Source of the DNA: Rehmannia glutinosa
Taxonomy: Eukaryota > Streptophyta > Magnoliopsida > Lamiales > Orobanchaceae
Assembly (NCBI GenBank): GCA_016081115.2
Contig: CM071936.1
Coordinates: 75,679,262 to 75,743,261 of the forward strand
Length of the DNA stretch: 64,000 nt
Direction of reading: 5' to 3'
Of the stretch, positions 1 to 11,398 are shown in pieces. The notes under the pieces were generated by a model. It had not been told where the DNA came from. It worked only from the letters and a program-made list of their open reading frames with translations, and searched no databases. How positions within the stretch are numbered: the stretch's first letter is position 1; each line of letters begins with the position of its first letter. The position numbers and the translations under genes were made by a program.

Positions 1-1075
1 TCGTGATCACATATTCAGGATGGAGCAGAGTTATAAGACTGATATGGAGTTGCTAAGGGCTCAATACAAGCAGGATCTTCAAAACATGGAGAGCACTCTG
101 CACATTGAAATAATCATAATGAATGCATAGATGAAGGCTCTTAGATCCGAACATAGAGCAGCTCACTCAGTCACCCATGAAAGTTGGAAAAACTTTTGAC
201 TTAAACTCTTCAATTCTCTCTAGCTGGTATCGATGATGCCAAAAAAAGGGAAGATAGTAGTAAGGGGGAAGAACCTAAGAAGACCCCCAACCCTTTGAAG
301 ATTATTTTGGATAAATAAAAGATTGGCTCATCTACCAGCTCTCTCCATTCCCAGCTGCAGCAGGACATGTCAGCTGAAGAAAAAGTTGCCTTAGCTTTTC
401 ATAAATCAAGAGAAGCTATCAAAGCTAAACTTGGAGAAGTAGATCACATGTAGCATGGTCGCATAAAAGGGTTAAAATCCAAGTTCCATGGTCCCCAACA
501 GGGTTATTATCAGATTCTCCAGCAGTAAAGCTCCCAGAAGAACCCACTCGGGATGCAGGGTTTGAGCCAAGATCGCTTGAGGAGTTCCAGACACTCAAAT
601 CGGAAGGATTTTTCAAGGGAATGAATCTTAATCAGGCATGGGATTTGTACTAGGAAAAGGGCTTAAAATTTTTCAATCAGGCAGCAAACTTCAAGGGCTC
701 AGCCTGTATAGTACACTCCCAGAGGAGGAGCTGACTCTGGAAGAGGAATGCAAAGATCTAGTGGAAGAGGCAAATATACTCCACCAAGAAGGCCAATAAA
801 TGTTCAATATATAAATTCCCAAAAGAAGGATCTGTTACACTAGGCTGGACTAAAGGAACTGAAAAACAGGGACGTTGCTAGGAAAAATGAAGAGGTAGCT
901 AAAAGGCAAGAAGAAGAGAGTATTAGGCAAGATAGAGAATGGGAAGACAGAAGGAGAAGAGACCAAGCTCGGAAGAGAGCTTATGAGAAGAATAAGATGT
1001 AAGAAGAGGAAAATAGAAGAACAGGACAGGAGAAGAGAAGATGAAGAGAGAAGAATGAAGCAGCAGAGGCGCTGA
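1..1075 (+). pseudogene. ORF3 C-terminal part, family S copy S0
   Basis: This is the broken 3' end of the long accessory ORF that follows pol in family S. Reading across frames gives the motif EPRSLEEF...SEGFF...NQAWDLY at about 563-660, then a charged E/K/R-rich coiled-coil tail ending at a TGA at 1073-1075. The same motif and tail occur in S1 (about 10835-10940), S2 (about 41650-41760) and S3 (about 49080-48970), so the family assignment is seen directly. A TAG at about 651-653 replaces the Trp codon of S3, and further stops make it non-coding. Its function is unknown. I see no membrane segment or enzyme motif, which argues against an envelope-like protein. The N-terminal part lies outside the window. 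Confidence 0.8.
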
Positions 1076-1279
1076 AGACTTCTGCAGACACCTTCCTGTT
1101 GTATTTTTACGTTGTTGTAAATACACAAAAAATTTGTAAGTACTTTGTAATTTTTCATTATACATTGTAATACATTATAAGGTGCATGAATGATATGTTC
1201 AACAAAATGACATTGTCATACAATCATTCTTCTTTATGCACTATTTACTTTGTTATTTTGTTTAAGTTTTGGCATCATC
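1076..1279 (+). other. 3' untranslated spacer of copy S0
   Basis: This short T-rich stretch between the ORF3 stop and the polypurine tract is matched by equivalent sequence before the S1 and S2 3' LTRs. All three include the run ggcatcatcaaaaaggggg. No gene is seen in it. Confidence 0.7.
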
Positions 1280-1293
1280 AAAAAGGGGGAAAC
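1280..1293 (+). other. Polypurine tract of copy S0
   Basis: The purine run aaaaagggggaaac lies directly against the TGTTGGGAA start of the LTR. This is where plus-strand DNA synthesis is primed in LTR retrotransposons. The identical context precedes the LTRs at 11567 and 42483 and, reversed, the one ending at 48209. Confidence 0.9.
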
Positions 1294-2766
1294 TGTTGGG
1301 AAGTTTATGTATTAGATTTTGATGATACCATGTAAAACTTAGATTTGAAAGTTGGCACCCCAATTCTGCTATAAAATCAACTGTGTAATAGATAGGGTTC
1401 TATCAGCTGAGTAAAAGCAACCAAGTTGAAGATTGCAGAAGTTAACATACGATCAAAGTGAAAACTCTGTTGTGTGTCAGCTGAGTAGTGCAGTGAAGGA
1501 TCAGCCAAGTACCAAAAAAGTTGTTTCAATCAGCAGACTGATAGTTGTGTCACTCCCAGATAAGTGGACATGACAGTCTAAGGGGTTGATCAGCAAAAAG
1601 GACTCGAAAAAGCTGAAGAGAAGTTAAGAAAAGTCAAATGTTTGCTGAAAGTGGAAACATGTCAGACTGCAGACCATACAGCTATTTTGCTGAAAGAGTG
1701 CAAAAACCTAGGAACCAATTGGCTGCTTCTGCAAACTTGCAGAGATTCTGGAAAGGCTGCAGAGCATTTATTTGAGGATCAGTCTACATCAAATGCAGCA
1801 AGACAAGACAAGCCAGTGCCTCAAAGTGTAGATTAAAAATGGAACTCTCTTTTCAACGGATACATTTTTCAAACAAGTACTATAAAAGGCTAAGGAACGT
1901 TAGAGAGAAGATACTTCTGCAAAAGAATTACAAGTAATAGACACATACCTACAAAGCAAGAGAAAACTACTCTCAAGCAATCAATACTATCCTCAAGCCT
2001 AAAACTCAAAAGAAATCGATCCAACACATTCAGTGAAAGAGAGACAACTTCAAACTGATGAAAAAGAAAACATTATTGAAAGACAAGGGGTCTACACATC
2101 CAAGGTTGAAGGAAGTGTAGTGAGGTTCCAGTTCGAACCAAAGCTTTGGACTTGTTGGAGGGCTGCGTAATCAAATCCAAAAGTTTGAAGGAGCTAAAGT
2201 AGCAGTCCGTCGTCTTGTGAATAGCTGAGTCCTAGAAGCAAAGCCAGTTGTGTGATCAAGGCTAAGCTTGGACTATCATCCTTTTGTAACGAAGACACTG
2301 TTACCTAGTGGATTACCTCTAGGAGTTGGAGAAGAGTGGATTAGAGGAATTACCCCATCCTCAAACCACTATACAAATTGTTTTGTGTCTTTTATATTCA
2401 GCACTTTAATACTTGCATATCTTATTTGTTGTTTGTTATATTTGCTAAGTCTACTGATAATGACTAAACCTTAAAACAAGTGTTGAAAATATATTTTAAT
2501 CAAAGGGTGTAAGACTTTCGCTAAAAAACTAAGTTAGTTGTTTTTATAAAAAGGTCACTTCACTCAGCTGAATTATCTTATCAACAGCTCTCTCGAATCT
2601 ATTGAGTGGCTAATTATATTGTTGAGGTTGAACTAAGATGTCCCTTAAAGGACCAAGCCGACTTGTGATTAAAATTCTGATTTAAGGATAAAATTGAAGA
2701 ATTGGTTAAGTCTATTCAACCTCCCTCCCCTTCTAAACTAAACTTAAACACCCCTTGGGACCTACA
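1294..2766 (+). repeat. Shared LTR between copies S0 and S1
   Basis: The LTR is 1473 bp, starting TGTTGGGAAG and ending GGGACCTACA. It matches the LTRs at 11567-13026, 29916-31488, 42483-44059 and (inverted) 46657-48209. It holds a TATA box (1881-1888) after the phrase CTCTTTTCAACGGA that all copies share. It has a polypurine tract on its left and a tRNA primer site on its right, so it serves as 3' LTR of S0 and 5' LTR of S1. The LTR supplies promoter (U3), transcript start and polyadenylation signals. Confidence 0.93.
1881..1888 (+). promoter_or_regulatory. TATA box of family S LTR
   Basis: TATAAAAG lies about 590 bp into the LTR and aligns with TATAAAAGG at 12170, TATAAAAAGG at 30557 and the reverse copy at 47566-47574. 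It probably sets the start of the genomic RNA. Confidence 0.7.
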
Positions 2767-2768
2767 AG

Positions 2769-2780
2769 TGGTATCAGAGC
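2769..2780 (+). other. Primer-binding site for initiator Met tRNA (S1)
   Basis: TGGTATCAGAGC begins two bases after the LTR end. It is the standard complement of the 3' end of plant initiator methionine tRNA, which primes minus-strand synthesis in most plant copia elements. Confidence 0.92.
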
Positions 2781-2887
2781 GGTTGATTCAAAGAACCTTC
2801 CGCACTAGTTACTGAACTAGATCTCATTCTTTTTCAAAAATATAACATTTGCTGATTTTTAAAATTTTCTTTTAAATAGTTATTATC

Positions 2888-3428
2888 ATGGAAGCAAATC
2901 TATCTCGCATTCCTATGTTCACTGTTGAAGAATTTGATCACTAGAAAATTCGCATGCAGGCTCACCTTTTTGCATTACACAATGAGATGTTGTTCTTCAT
3001 TGAGGATGAGCCTATTCAAATATGAAGGTAAACACAACAGTAAGGGCTCCTGCTCCTAAGGCTGCTCCTGCTGCTGCACCCGCGGCTGAAGGAGAGGCTG
3101 CTGCAGCACCTGCTGCACGTGGTGCACATGTTGCACCTGCTGCTGCCATACTAGTTGTACCTGCTGCATCCAGACCCACAATGGTTGAGAAGCCAAGATG
3201 CAAGTGGACAAATGAGGATCGAAAGAGATACAACTTGGACAATGTTGCCAAGGATATTCTCTCGATAAAGCCATGTTCAATAAAGTGAAATCATGTAGAA
3301 TGAATCGAGAGATATGGGAAAAACTAACTTCAATTTGCGAAGGATCTGACCAAATTAAAGAAAATAAATTAACTGTTGTTTTACAAAAATTTGAAACTTT
3401 TATGCAGGTAAGTCTCTGGATCAGTTGT
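2888..3428 (+). pseudogene. gag: Gag N-terminal remnant, copy S1
   Basis: The ATG at 2888 starts MEANLSRIPMFTVEEFDH, which matches the S2 gag start at 31615. The next codon is TAG (2942-2944) where S2 has Trp. The frame then shifts, and 3022-3288 continues with an Ala/Pro-rich insert followed by a segment beginning EKPRCKWTNEDRKRY and continuing into NLDNVAKDIL, typical of copia gag. The reading resumes in another frame with FNKVKSCRMNREIW, then ICEGSDQIKENKL. Gag would form the virus-like particle in the cytoplasm. The reading breaks off at SLDQL near 3428, where LTR-derived sequence begins, so the zinc knuckle is missing. The Ala/Pro tract (AAPAAAPAAEGEAAAAPAA) is absent from S2 and looks like local expansion. 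Confidence 0.85.
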
Positions 3429-3693
3429 ATGTCAGCTGAGTAGTGCAGTGAAGGATCACTTAAGTACTAGAAAAGTTGTCTCAGTCAGCAGACTGACAGC
3501 TAAGTCACTCCCAGATAAGTAGAGATTATTGTCTAAGGGGTTAAGCAGCAAAAGACTCAAGAAAGCTATGAGATTCGTTATTAAGCAAAGTCAAATGTTT
3601 GCATAAAGTAGAAACATGTCAGATTGCAGACCATAATGTTGTTTTGCAGAAACAGTGCAAAAAGATAAGAACCAATGGGATGCTTCTGCAAAC
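3424..3693 (+). repeat. LTR U3 fragment inside the coding region of S1
   Basis: About 270 bp here match LTR positions 1468-1736 in the same order and orientation, including GTCAGCTGAGTAGTGCAGTG, GTCACTCCCAGATAAGT and TGCTTCTGCAAAC. The flanks are gag (SLDQL) on the left and the pre-integrase region (APEKIKGIGSI) on the right, both recognisable against S2. It stands in place of roughly 2 kb of gag and protease. Short shared bases at both junctions suggest template switching during reverse transcription, or repair. Confidence 0.88.
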
Positions 3694-4800
3694 AAAGCTC
3701 CAGAGAAAATCAAAGGCATTGGATCCATCAAGAAAAATGGACTAGAAATCACAGATGTTGCTTATGTTGAAGGGCTGAATTTTAATCTGCTGAGTATCAG
3801 CCAACACTGTGATAAAGACAATAATGTTGGATTCAACATGGGTGTTTGCCAAATCAAGGATACTAAAACCAATGAAGTAGTGCTATCTGGGATGAGAAAG
3901 AAAAATATGTATGTAGTGGATTGGTCCACTTCTATACCAAGCATATGTCTATTGGCAAAAAGCACAGTTGAATCAAGCTGGCTATTGGGGGAAAAAGCCG
4001 AGTCATCTGAATTTCAAGACTATCAACAAGCTTGCAAGAAGCCATTTGGTTGATGGATTGCTAAACTCAGTTTACAAAAAGGAAATCATCTGTGATGCAT
4101 GTCATAAAGGAAAGCAGATCAAATCATATTTCAAGGATAAGCCAAGTCCTTCTTCAACAAGGATCTTGCATTTATTGCACATGGATCTGTTTGGACCAGT
4201 TGAGCCAGCTAGCATAAGTGGAAAGAAATACACCTTAGTAGTGGTGGATGATTTCTCAAAGATACACATGGACCATTTTTATGTGAGAAAAATGAAATTT
4301 TGCAAAAGCTTCCTCAGTTGATGAAGAGAGTTCAAAATGAAAAGAATCAAACCATTATCAAGATAAGGTTTGATAGAGGAATTGAGTTTCTCAATGGCAT
4401 TATAATTCATTATTGCATGGAAAATGGTATTGTTCAGGAATTGTCAGCTGCAAGAACTCCACAGCAGATAATAGCTGAAAGAAAGAACAGAACCCTCAAG
4501 GAAGCTACAAAGACCATGTTAGTTGAAATTGCATTGCCTAAGAGATTTTGGGTTGAAGCCATTAACACTGCATGCTACACTCAGAATAGGTGTATGATCA
4601 ACAAGAAGTTGTCCAAAAAACCCTGTGAAATTTGGACAGGAAGAAAGCCAAAATGTGGGATATTTCACATTTTTGGAATCAAGTGCTTCATTCATAATAA
4701 TGGCAAGGATAATCTGAAAGCATTTGATGCTAAAACTGATGAATGTATCGTTTTTGGATATTCAGCTAAGAGTAAAGCTTTTAGATGTTAAACAAAAAGA
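3694..4800 (+). pseudogene. pol: Copia integrase remnant, copy S1
   Basis: 3694-3990 reads APEKIKGIGSIKKNGLEI then DVAYVEGLNFNLLSIS, the pre-integrase region. A frameshift follows, losing the WH of the HHCC zinc finger; SHLNF and CDAC remain. The first catalytic Asp is in HMDLFGP (about 4180). The frame breaks again near 4300 and resumes with RFDRGIEF (second Asp). The Glu motif is degraded to PQQIIAERKNRTL, where the usual PQQNGVVERKNRTL is expected. It continues through the family's AKSKAF stretch and stops near 4789. Integrase would join element cDNA to the host chromosome. This copy is dead because of frameshifts and the damaged zinc finger. Confidence 0.88.
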
Positions 4801-6616
4801 CTATGGTAACTGAAGAGTCTATCCATGTGGTTTTTGATGGACCTAATGTGAACAGTGAAGACATTGATGAGATAGATGAGAAGAATAATCAGCCAACTAT
4901 CCAGAAGAGTATTATGCAGAGGCAAATCTCAGAAGACTTGATCATGATGAGGACGAGTTAGATGAATCTTAGAGACAGTTGGAAGGTTTGCAGTTTAATG
5001 AAGATGATCAAGAAGAAGTTGTTCAAGACAACTTGGCTGCAAGAAGAACCAACCTGGCAGACTTACTCCAACCGGATGTGAGATGGCCGAGAGACCATCC
5101 ACCTGAGTTAGTGATTGGAAATGTAAAAGAATGAGAAAGGACAAGATCTAGAACTCAACATGAAGCTATGTTTACTTGTTTCGTTTCTCAATTTGAGCAA
5201 AATGATGTGTCACAAGCATTGGATGACACACACTAGATTCTAGCTATACATGAAGAGCTGAATCAGTTTGAAAGGAATAAAGTTTGGGAATTGGTTCAAA
5301 GGCCTACCCACCAAAATGTTATTGGTACAAAGTGGGTATTCAGGAACAAGATGAATGAGGAATGATCTGTAGTGAGAAACAAAGCAAGGTTGGTTGTGAA
5401 ATGGTATTGCCAAGAGGAAGGTATAGATTTTGTTGAGACCTTTGCACCTATTGCCAAATTGGAAATAATAATGATGTTTCTTGCTTATGCAGCACACAAG
5501 ATAACTATTGGAGATAAAGTCTACAAGCTCAAGAAGGCATTGTATGGTTTGAAACAAGCACCAAGAGCATGGTATGATACATTGTCTCAATTTCTAATAG
5601 ATAATGGTTTTACCAAAGGGAAAGTTGAGAGGACACTTTTCAAACTAGATGGAGAGAGCATCTTGCTTGTTCAAATATATGTGGATGACATCATCTTTGG
5701 ATCCACAAACAAAGAGTTGTGTGACAAATTCTCAAACCTAATGCAAATGAAGTTTGAGATGAGCATGATTGGAGAGCTGACTTTCTTCCTAGGTCTTTAA
5801 GTCAATCAAATGATGGATGGAACCTTCATAAGTCAAACCAAGTGTATCAGAGATTTAATAAAGAAATGGATGAAAAATCATATGTAAAGATTCCCATGAA
5901 TACTTCTATCAAGATGGATATGGATGCAGAAGCCAAGCCAGTGGATTAGACAAGATATAGAGCACTCATTGGATCATTGCTCTACTTGGCTGCCAGCAGA
6001 CCTGACATCACCTTTGCAGTAGATGTATGTGCAAAGGTTTCAGTCTGCTCCCTAAGAAACTCATATGACAGCAGCTAAGAAGATTCTGAGATACTTGAAG
6101 GAAAGCCAAGAAGTTGGCTTATGGTATCCTAAAGAAGGTGGATTCCAAGTTGATTGGATACCCACACCCAGATTATGCTAGATGTAGAGTTGACAGGAAG
6201 AGTACATATGGTACTTGTCAAATGTTAGGAAATAGTTTGGTTTCTTGGTTCAGCAAGAAATAAAATTCAATATCTACATCTACAGTTGAGGCAGAATATA
6301 TTGATGCAGACAGCTGTTGTACCCAAGTCTTATGGATGGGCAACAGCTGAGAGATTATGACATTGAAGAGAAAGAAATTACAATTATGTGTGATAACACA
6401 AGTGCTATTGCATTTTCTCAGAATCCAGTATTGCACTCAAGAACAAAACACATTGATGTTAGATATCATTTCATAAGAGATCATGTTGAAGAGAAATACA
6501 TCACATTGGAATATGTCTCAACTGAGAAACAGTTAGCTAATATATTCACAAAACCCTTATGTGAATCAAGATTTGAAGAATTGAAGAATGAGCTTGGATT
6601 GATTGAACTTAGTTAA
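4801..6616 (+). pseudogene. pol: Copia reverse transcriptase-RNase H remnant, copy S1
   Basis: The RT begins near 5220 with LDDTH, then NVIGTKWVFRNKM and ARLVVKWYCQEEGIDF. At about 5499 the reading jumps from AAHK to GDKVYKL. Against S2 (35883-36000) about 33 codons are missing in frame, including MDVKSAFLNG with the first catalytic Asp. YVDDIIFGS is retained (about 5680). A stop falls at about 5798, and RNase H follows in broken frames (RPDITFAV near 6000). A clean 3' end at 6317-6616 carries CDNTSAIAF, HIDVRYHFIRDHV and a final GLIELS stop. The enzyme would copy the RNA into DNA and degrade the template. It cannot work without the deleted segment. Confidence 0.9.
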
Positions 6617-7160
6617 TATGCTCAGAAGACTCAATTACCAGATTTAAAAGTGAGAAAATTGCATTTCATAAGAGTTTTACTCGTTCAGCAGAGTAAAACA
6701 TCCTATTTGGATGTTCAGCAGAGTTAAGTCAACTAAACGGCTGAGTCTTCCATCAACAAACTACAAATAGAGAGAAGATGAGTTGAGTCATAAATGAGAA
6801 AGCGGGCTCATTTATGAGCTAAGAGACAAAAATAGGTCGTTTTCATTAAATCAGTATTGTTTGATGATGATGTCAGCATCATTAAATGCGGTACAGTAAA
6901 AGGTTGCGACAGTAAACCTATGATTGGCTATAAATGCTGCTCGCATTAAATGCGATGTGATTAATGCTTTTTGCAAGTTTTAATCTGGACCATTGATCGA
7001 ATTTCAAACTCTACGGATCTTGAAACAGTCTCTTCGCATATCATATATATCGGATTTTATTTCCTCTCTTTTCTCACTTCACTCTCACAGCATTTAAATG
7101 TTCAAACTTCTATCTACAAAAATCATCTCAAGTTCTTCAAACATTTTAAAGAAATCACTC
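6617..7160 (+). other. Spacer between pol and ORF3, copy S1
   Basis: About 540 bp without a supported gene. Equivalent spacers of about 550 bp occur in S2 (37102-37648) and S3 (53194-53743). All share tattggctataaatgctg-like text and a T/C-rich run before the ORF3 start. This could be the leader or internal promoter of a separate ORF3 message, but no splice site was proved. Confidence 0.6.
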
Positions 7161-10100
7161 ATGGCACCCAAGAAATCTTCATTTTCCGCTTTAGATTTGC
7201 AAAGCTCGCTGAGAAAGTGTACTCCGGTGCATTGATCGATGCATAAGGCCTTGTTAAGCAGTCGGCGAACATGGAAAGGGCAAGAAAGATCGTTGGTCAT
7301 CTGGAGAAGTCTGGTTTAATGAAGTTTTTATCCATGAACATGCCTCATACCTTTTTAGAGGAGGTCGACATGTTCTACGTGAATGCCTCTATTCACGATG
7401 ACAGTATCCATTCTTTTGTGAATGGTAAGGATGTCAAGTTGGTTGCAAACGACTTGATTGTGCTACTATATTTTCCGAACAGCGGAATCACTAAGCTGAA
7501 AGATTATGAGTTCGACTTCATGAAATTTGGAAGGAAATTGCAAAGGAGGGGGCAGCTGACAAGCTGAATCCATCAGCTACCACGACTGTGATTGAGGAAG
7601 AGTACCACAAACGTATGGACGAGAACTGGAGCGAGTTCCTTTTTGACAAGTTATGTCAAAACGTCCAGAATGTGAAGTTGGACGAAGGGAAGTTCAAGAA
7701 TACCCTGGACTATGGGCTAGTCCTTGGGTACCTGCTCGAGAAGAAAGGAGTGCCCCTTCGCAAAGGAAAGGCGTTCCATTTGAACAAGAGGTTGTTCAAG
7801 GCAAACCTTTCATCTGCCCAGAAGAAGGCCCATGCAAAGAAGAAGGGTGTTTCTGAGGAGGAAACAACTGAGAGCGTTCTGGAGGAAGAAATAGTTGCCA
7901 CTGCTCCAACCCCCCCTCCCCCTATACTAGTTGCAGTTGCCCCTATGGAAACTAAGAAAAAAAGAACAGCTACACCCGAAAGGCAGCTATAAAGACACAG
8001 AAGGCTCAGGCCAATGGTGGCTTGAGAGACGAAGAAGAGGAATCAGTTGCCAAGGTTGCTGATATGCCTAAAACTGAATCTCTTGAAGCTGAGTCGGGCA
8101 TCTGTGTTATGGCTGACATATTTGATAAGGAGGAAAAAGAAGTTCCAATGGAGAGGCACTCCAAGAGATGACTTGTCTTGCAGTCTGATGCAGCTACCCT
8201 AATCGAGAAAGCTCCAGAAGACACATCTACCTATGGGCCCCCAGCAGCTGAGCAAGTACAAGAGGTTGTCGATGACACTGTTGTACTTGTTATTGAAAAA
8301 GCAACTGTTGAGATAATTTTTGGAGGTGGTGATTCCATCATGCCCCATGTGGAAGAGGAGCATGTTGCCCAAGACCTCTGTTGCCTTGATGAACCAAGAT
8401 CCCCTATTTATCTTGAGATAGAGGTCAGGCTGCATTTGTGAAGGCTATGGAGATTGAGCAGCAGTAGATTCAAGTTTATGAGGCCTAAGATGACTGAAGA
8501 AGAAGAATGGCTTCTTGATTTTATGGACAACGAAACTGTTGTTTTGGCTCTTGATGAAGTGTACTCTAGCACGATTCTCTTCGAGAAAAAGGAAGCTAAG
8601 AAGGAAAAGGCCCTTGAGAAAGGTAAGGCCCTTGAGCCTCATATTTGCCCCTTTACTAATGATGTTATCCTGGATTATTACGACAGCAGAGATGAAGATG
8701 AACGAATAGAAGGAGCTGATGCAGTTAAGCTATTAAGCTGAAGAAAGCCCTGAAAAATCCCGTGAGCTGCATGAGCAAGCCAAGCTGAAGGGTGTTGGAG
8801 AATCATCCTTGGTTCTCTCTCCAACTCCCATTAGTGAGGATGTGGTGAGGACTTGGATGCAGTCACCTCCCCAACTCACTCTCAGGGACAAGACACAAAG
8901 AAGGATGGCGATGATACTGGGGTAGAAGAAGTAGTTGAGGGTAAACCAGTGGGGCCACGCCCTACAGAAGCTGTTGAGACATCTCAAGGATTGGTTGAAC
9001 AGTCATATGAAACATCCAAGTCATCGGTGATAGTTGACCCTACCGAAAAGCTATCAGTTGGTGATCCAGTTGAAAGGGAATCTGCTCACATTGTAGCCAG
9101 GTCGCAGGAGGCCAGGGGGATCAAGAAAGTTTAAAGTTAGGAGGCGAAGGTATGATAGCTGAATGAGAAGTTGTTGTTCCCAGTGAAGTTGTGATGGTTG
9201 AGACCGTCACAGCTAAAGCCCCAGCAGCATTGAAGGCTAAAGAAATTACAGAGGGTCAAATTCCTGTAACTGAGGCAAAGGATGGATTGGAAAAGAACAT
9301 GGGAGTTGAGACTGCTGGTTATGAATGTGCAATCTAAGAGGTTGAGACCTCAAAGGATGCCAATATCGAAGACCCATCAGCAGCTAAGTCTGTTGCAGGG
9401 AATATTAAAGGCCTTTCAGCGGTTGAGACTGCTGTAAAGGTGGTTGAAGACCCTATGGCGGTAAAGACTGCCAGAGGGAATGTTATTGTTTCTAGTGATG
9501 TGCCGAAATTCCCAAAATCCGAGTCTACTGAGCCTATGGTAATCGACGCCCTTATTGACTCTGAAGCCAAGTACTCTAATATGGCTGATGATTTTGAAGA
9601 ATCAACAGAGTCAGGCAAAGAAGCCAGAGACTTGGAGGAAAGCATGAAGTACACCAGGATGAGATTTGTGCTAGTCGATGGACCACCCCCACTAGCTCAA
9701 TATCCTTCCCCTAATGCTGCTCAGGCAGCTGAGGCAACAGTAACTCAAATGGATGAATCAACTATCGCCAGTGATGCTATTAACACAGCTGAGGCACAAT
9801 CAACACAACAGGCTTCCACAGCTGCTCCTGTCGATGAGGCTTCCACAGCTGAGGCAAAAATTAGCCAGGGAGAAGAGCGTAGTGTTCCCGAAGGAGAAGT
9901 GGGAACCTCCTCTGATCTAAGTGGCATGTTGGGGATGCTGCATTTCCCAGTTATTGAAGAAATTCCCTATGAAGTTGAGTCTACGGAGGAAGCTGCACAC
10001 TTCAATGTTCAAATTGACCCAGTTGATCTACATGTTCCATCAGATATGCAAATCGTACCATTTGGCCATCATTTTGAGTCCTTACTTCCTGAATATTCAA

Positions 10101-11398
10101 GTCCAGAAGTAGCTCACTTTTGGCGTACCTTCCGAGCTATGTGCAAGGAGATAGAAGCCATGGAGAAAGGTTTTATTGACTTAAGTAACAGGATCGACAA
10201 TCATGATGCCACAATCTCATGAGACATTCGTGGAGCAGTGCTAAGGATCAGAGAATGGGCTCAGCAAACCAAAGAAAATCGTAGAGAGCAAGTTGGCTAC
10301 TTCAGACAGCTGTTTTCCAAGTTAATTGTCTAGGGAGCTGACCAAATTACATTTCAACAGAGACAGAGGGATAATATTGAGACAATGGAGAAGAAGATGA
10401 AGCATATGGAGGCGTCATTGAAAGCTGAGATTTTGTCCAAGAAGAAACAACTTTATTAACTCAGCTCCAAAACAGCAGGCAGCAGACTCTGTCACTCATA
10501 AAAAGTTGGGTCTCTTCTCAAATTAGTGCACTTTCCGCAAACTTCCTCTCAAGGTGATGATGCTAAAAAGAGGGAAGAAGAAAAAGGAAAGCTTGTAAAA
10601 ACATCTCCGAAGATTATTATCAAATCTAAATGCACCACCTCAATCCATCCCCAGCTACCTCACGACCTGTCAGCTGAAGAAAAATCTGAGTTGGCTTTTT
10701 AGAAGAATAAAGCAGAAATAGAAAAGCTAGACAAGATTTAAGAAGAGAGAATCCAAAGGCTAGAATTCCAATTTGGAGGTCCGCCAGCAGGCAAGCTCCC
10801 AAGTAAAGAAGCTAACCACCCACTGATCCCTTGGAAGAAAGATCGAATGAAGATTTTGATACTCTTCTATCAGAAGGATATTATGAAGGGATGAAATTAG
10901 CTGATGCATTGGATTTATTGGCAAAAGGGCTTAAGAGATATTGAAGAGACCAAGAAGCAACCAACTCAAGGAAAGTCATCCAAGAGTCAGCAGACTTCAA
11001 AGGGTCAGCCCAGTAAAACTCCCAGGAGAGGCAGCATGTGAGAGGCAGAGGTTTTGAAGAGAAAGAGCAAAGATTCCAGGTCTGGTGGGAGAGGTAGAAG
11101 CTCTACACCAAGAAGACTAAGTGGAATCTTGGACATCAACCCTCTGAAAAAGGACTCCACTTATTGGATGGGCTTTGATGAAGCCAATAATAGGGAAGCA
11201 AATTATAGAGCAAATGAGCTAGCCCGAAAATGTGAAGAAGAAGCTCAAAGGATTCAGAGGATGGAGGATGAGAAGTTAAAAGTTGATTATGACAGGAGGA
11301 AAAGAAAATAAGAAGAAGAGCATAGAAGAAGCACTGAAGTATATCGACAAAGGCAAGAGGATGAGGAAGAAAGAAAGAGAAAACAGTCAAGGCGCTAG
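7161..11398 (+). pseudogene. ORF3 (accessory ORF after pol), copy S1
   Basis: The ATG at 7161 (MAPKKSSFSALDLQ) aligns in position with MAPTYDFVKLGKQ in S2 and MASTHDFVKLGKQ in S3. The early part (7271-7567) reads HLEKSGLMKFL then FYVNASIHDDSIHSFVNGKD, in the style of the putative plant transposon protein domain (Transposase_32-like, by recollection). 7588-7992 keeps LGYLLEKKGVPLRKGKAFHLNKRLF. The middle (about 8000-10222) is an acidic, Ala/Glu/Ser/Thr/Val-rich low-complexity segment, with a 260-codon open stretch at 9440-10222. The C-terminus holds the conserved LSEGYYEGMK motif, then a charged tail ending at TAG 11396-11398. It has no signal peptide or membrane segment. Several frameshifts and stops are present. 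Function is unknown. Confidence 0.75.

Noticed and set aside
3012..3288. Ala/Pro-rich frames on both strands near S1 gag taken as separate genes
   Set aside because: The plus frame continues gag (EKPRCKWTNEDRKRY follows it); the minus frames are its shadow.
7161..11398. ORF3 read as a retroviral-type envelope gene
   Set aside because: No signal peptide, membrane helix or cleavage site was seen in any of the four copies; the tail is a charged coiled coil.
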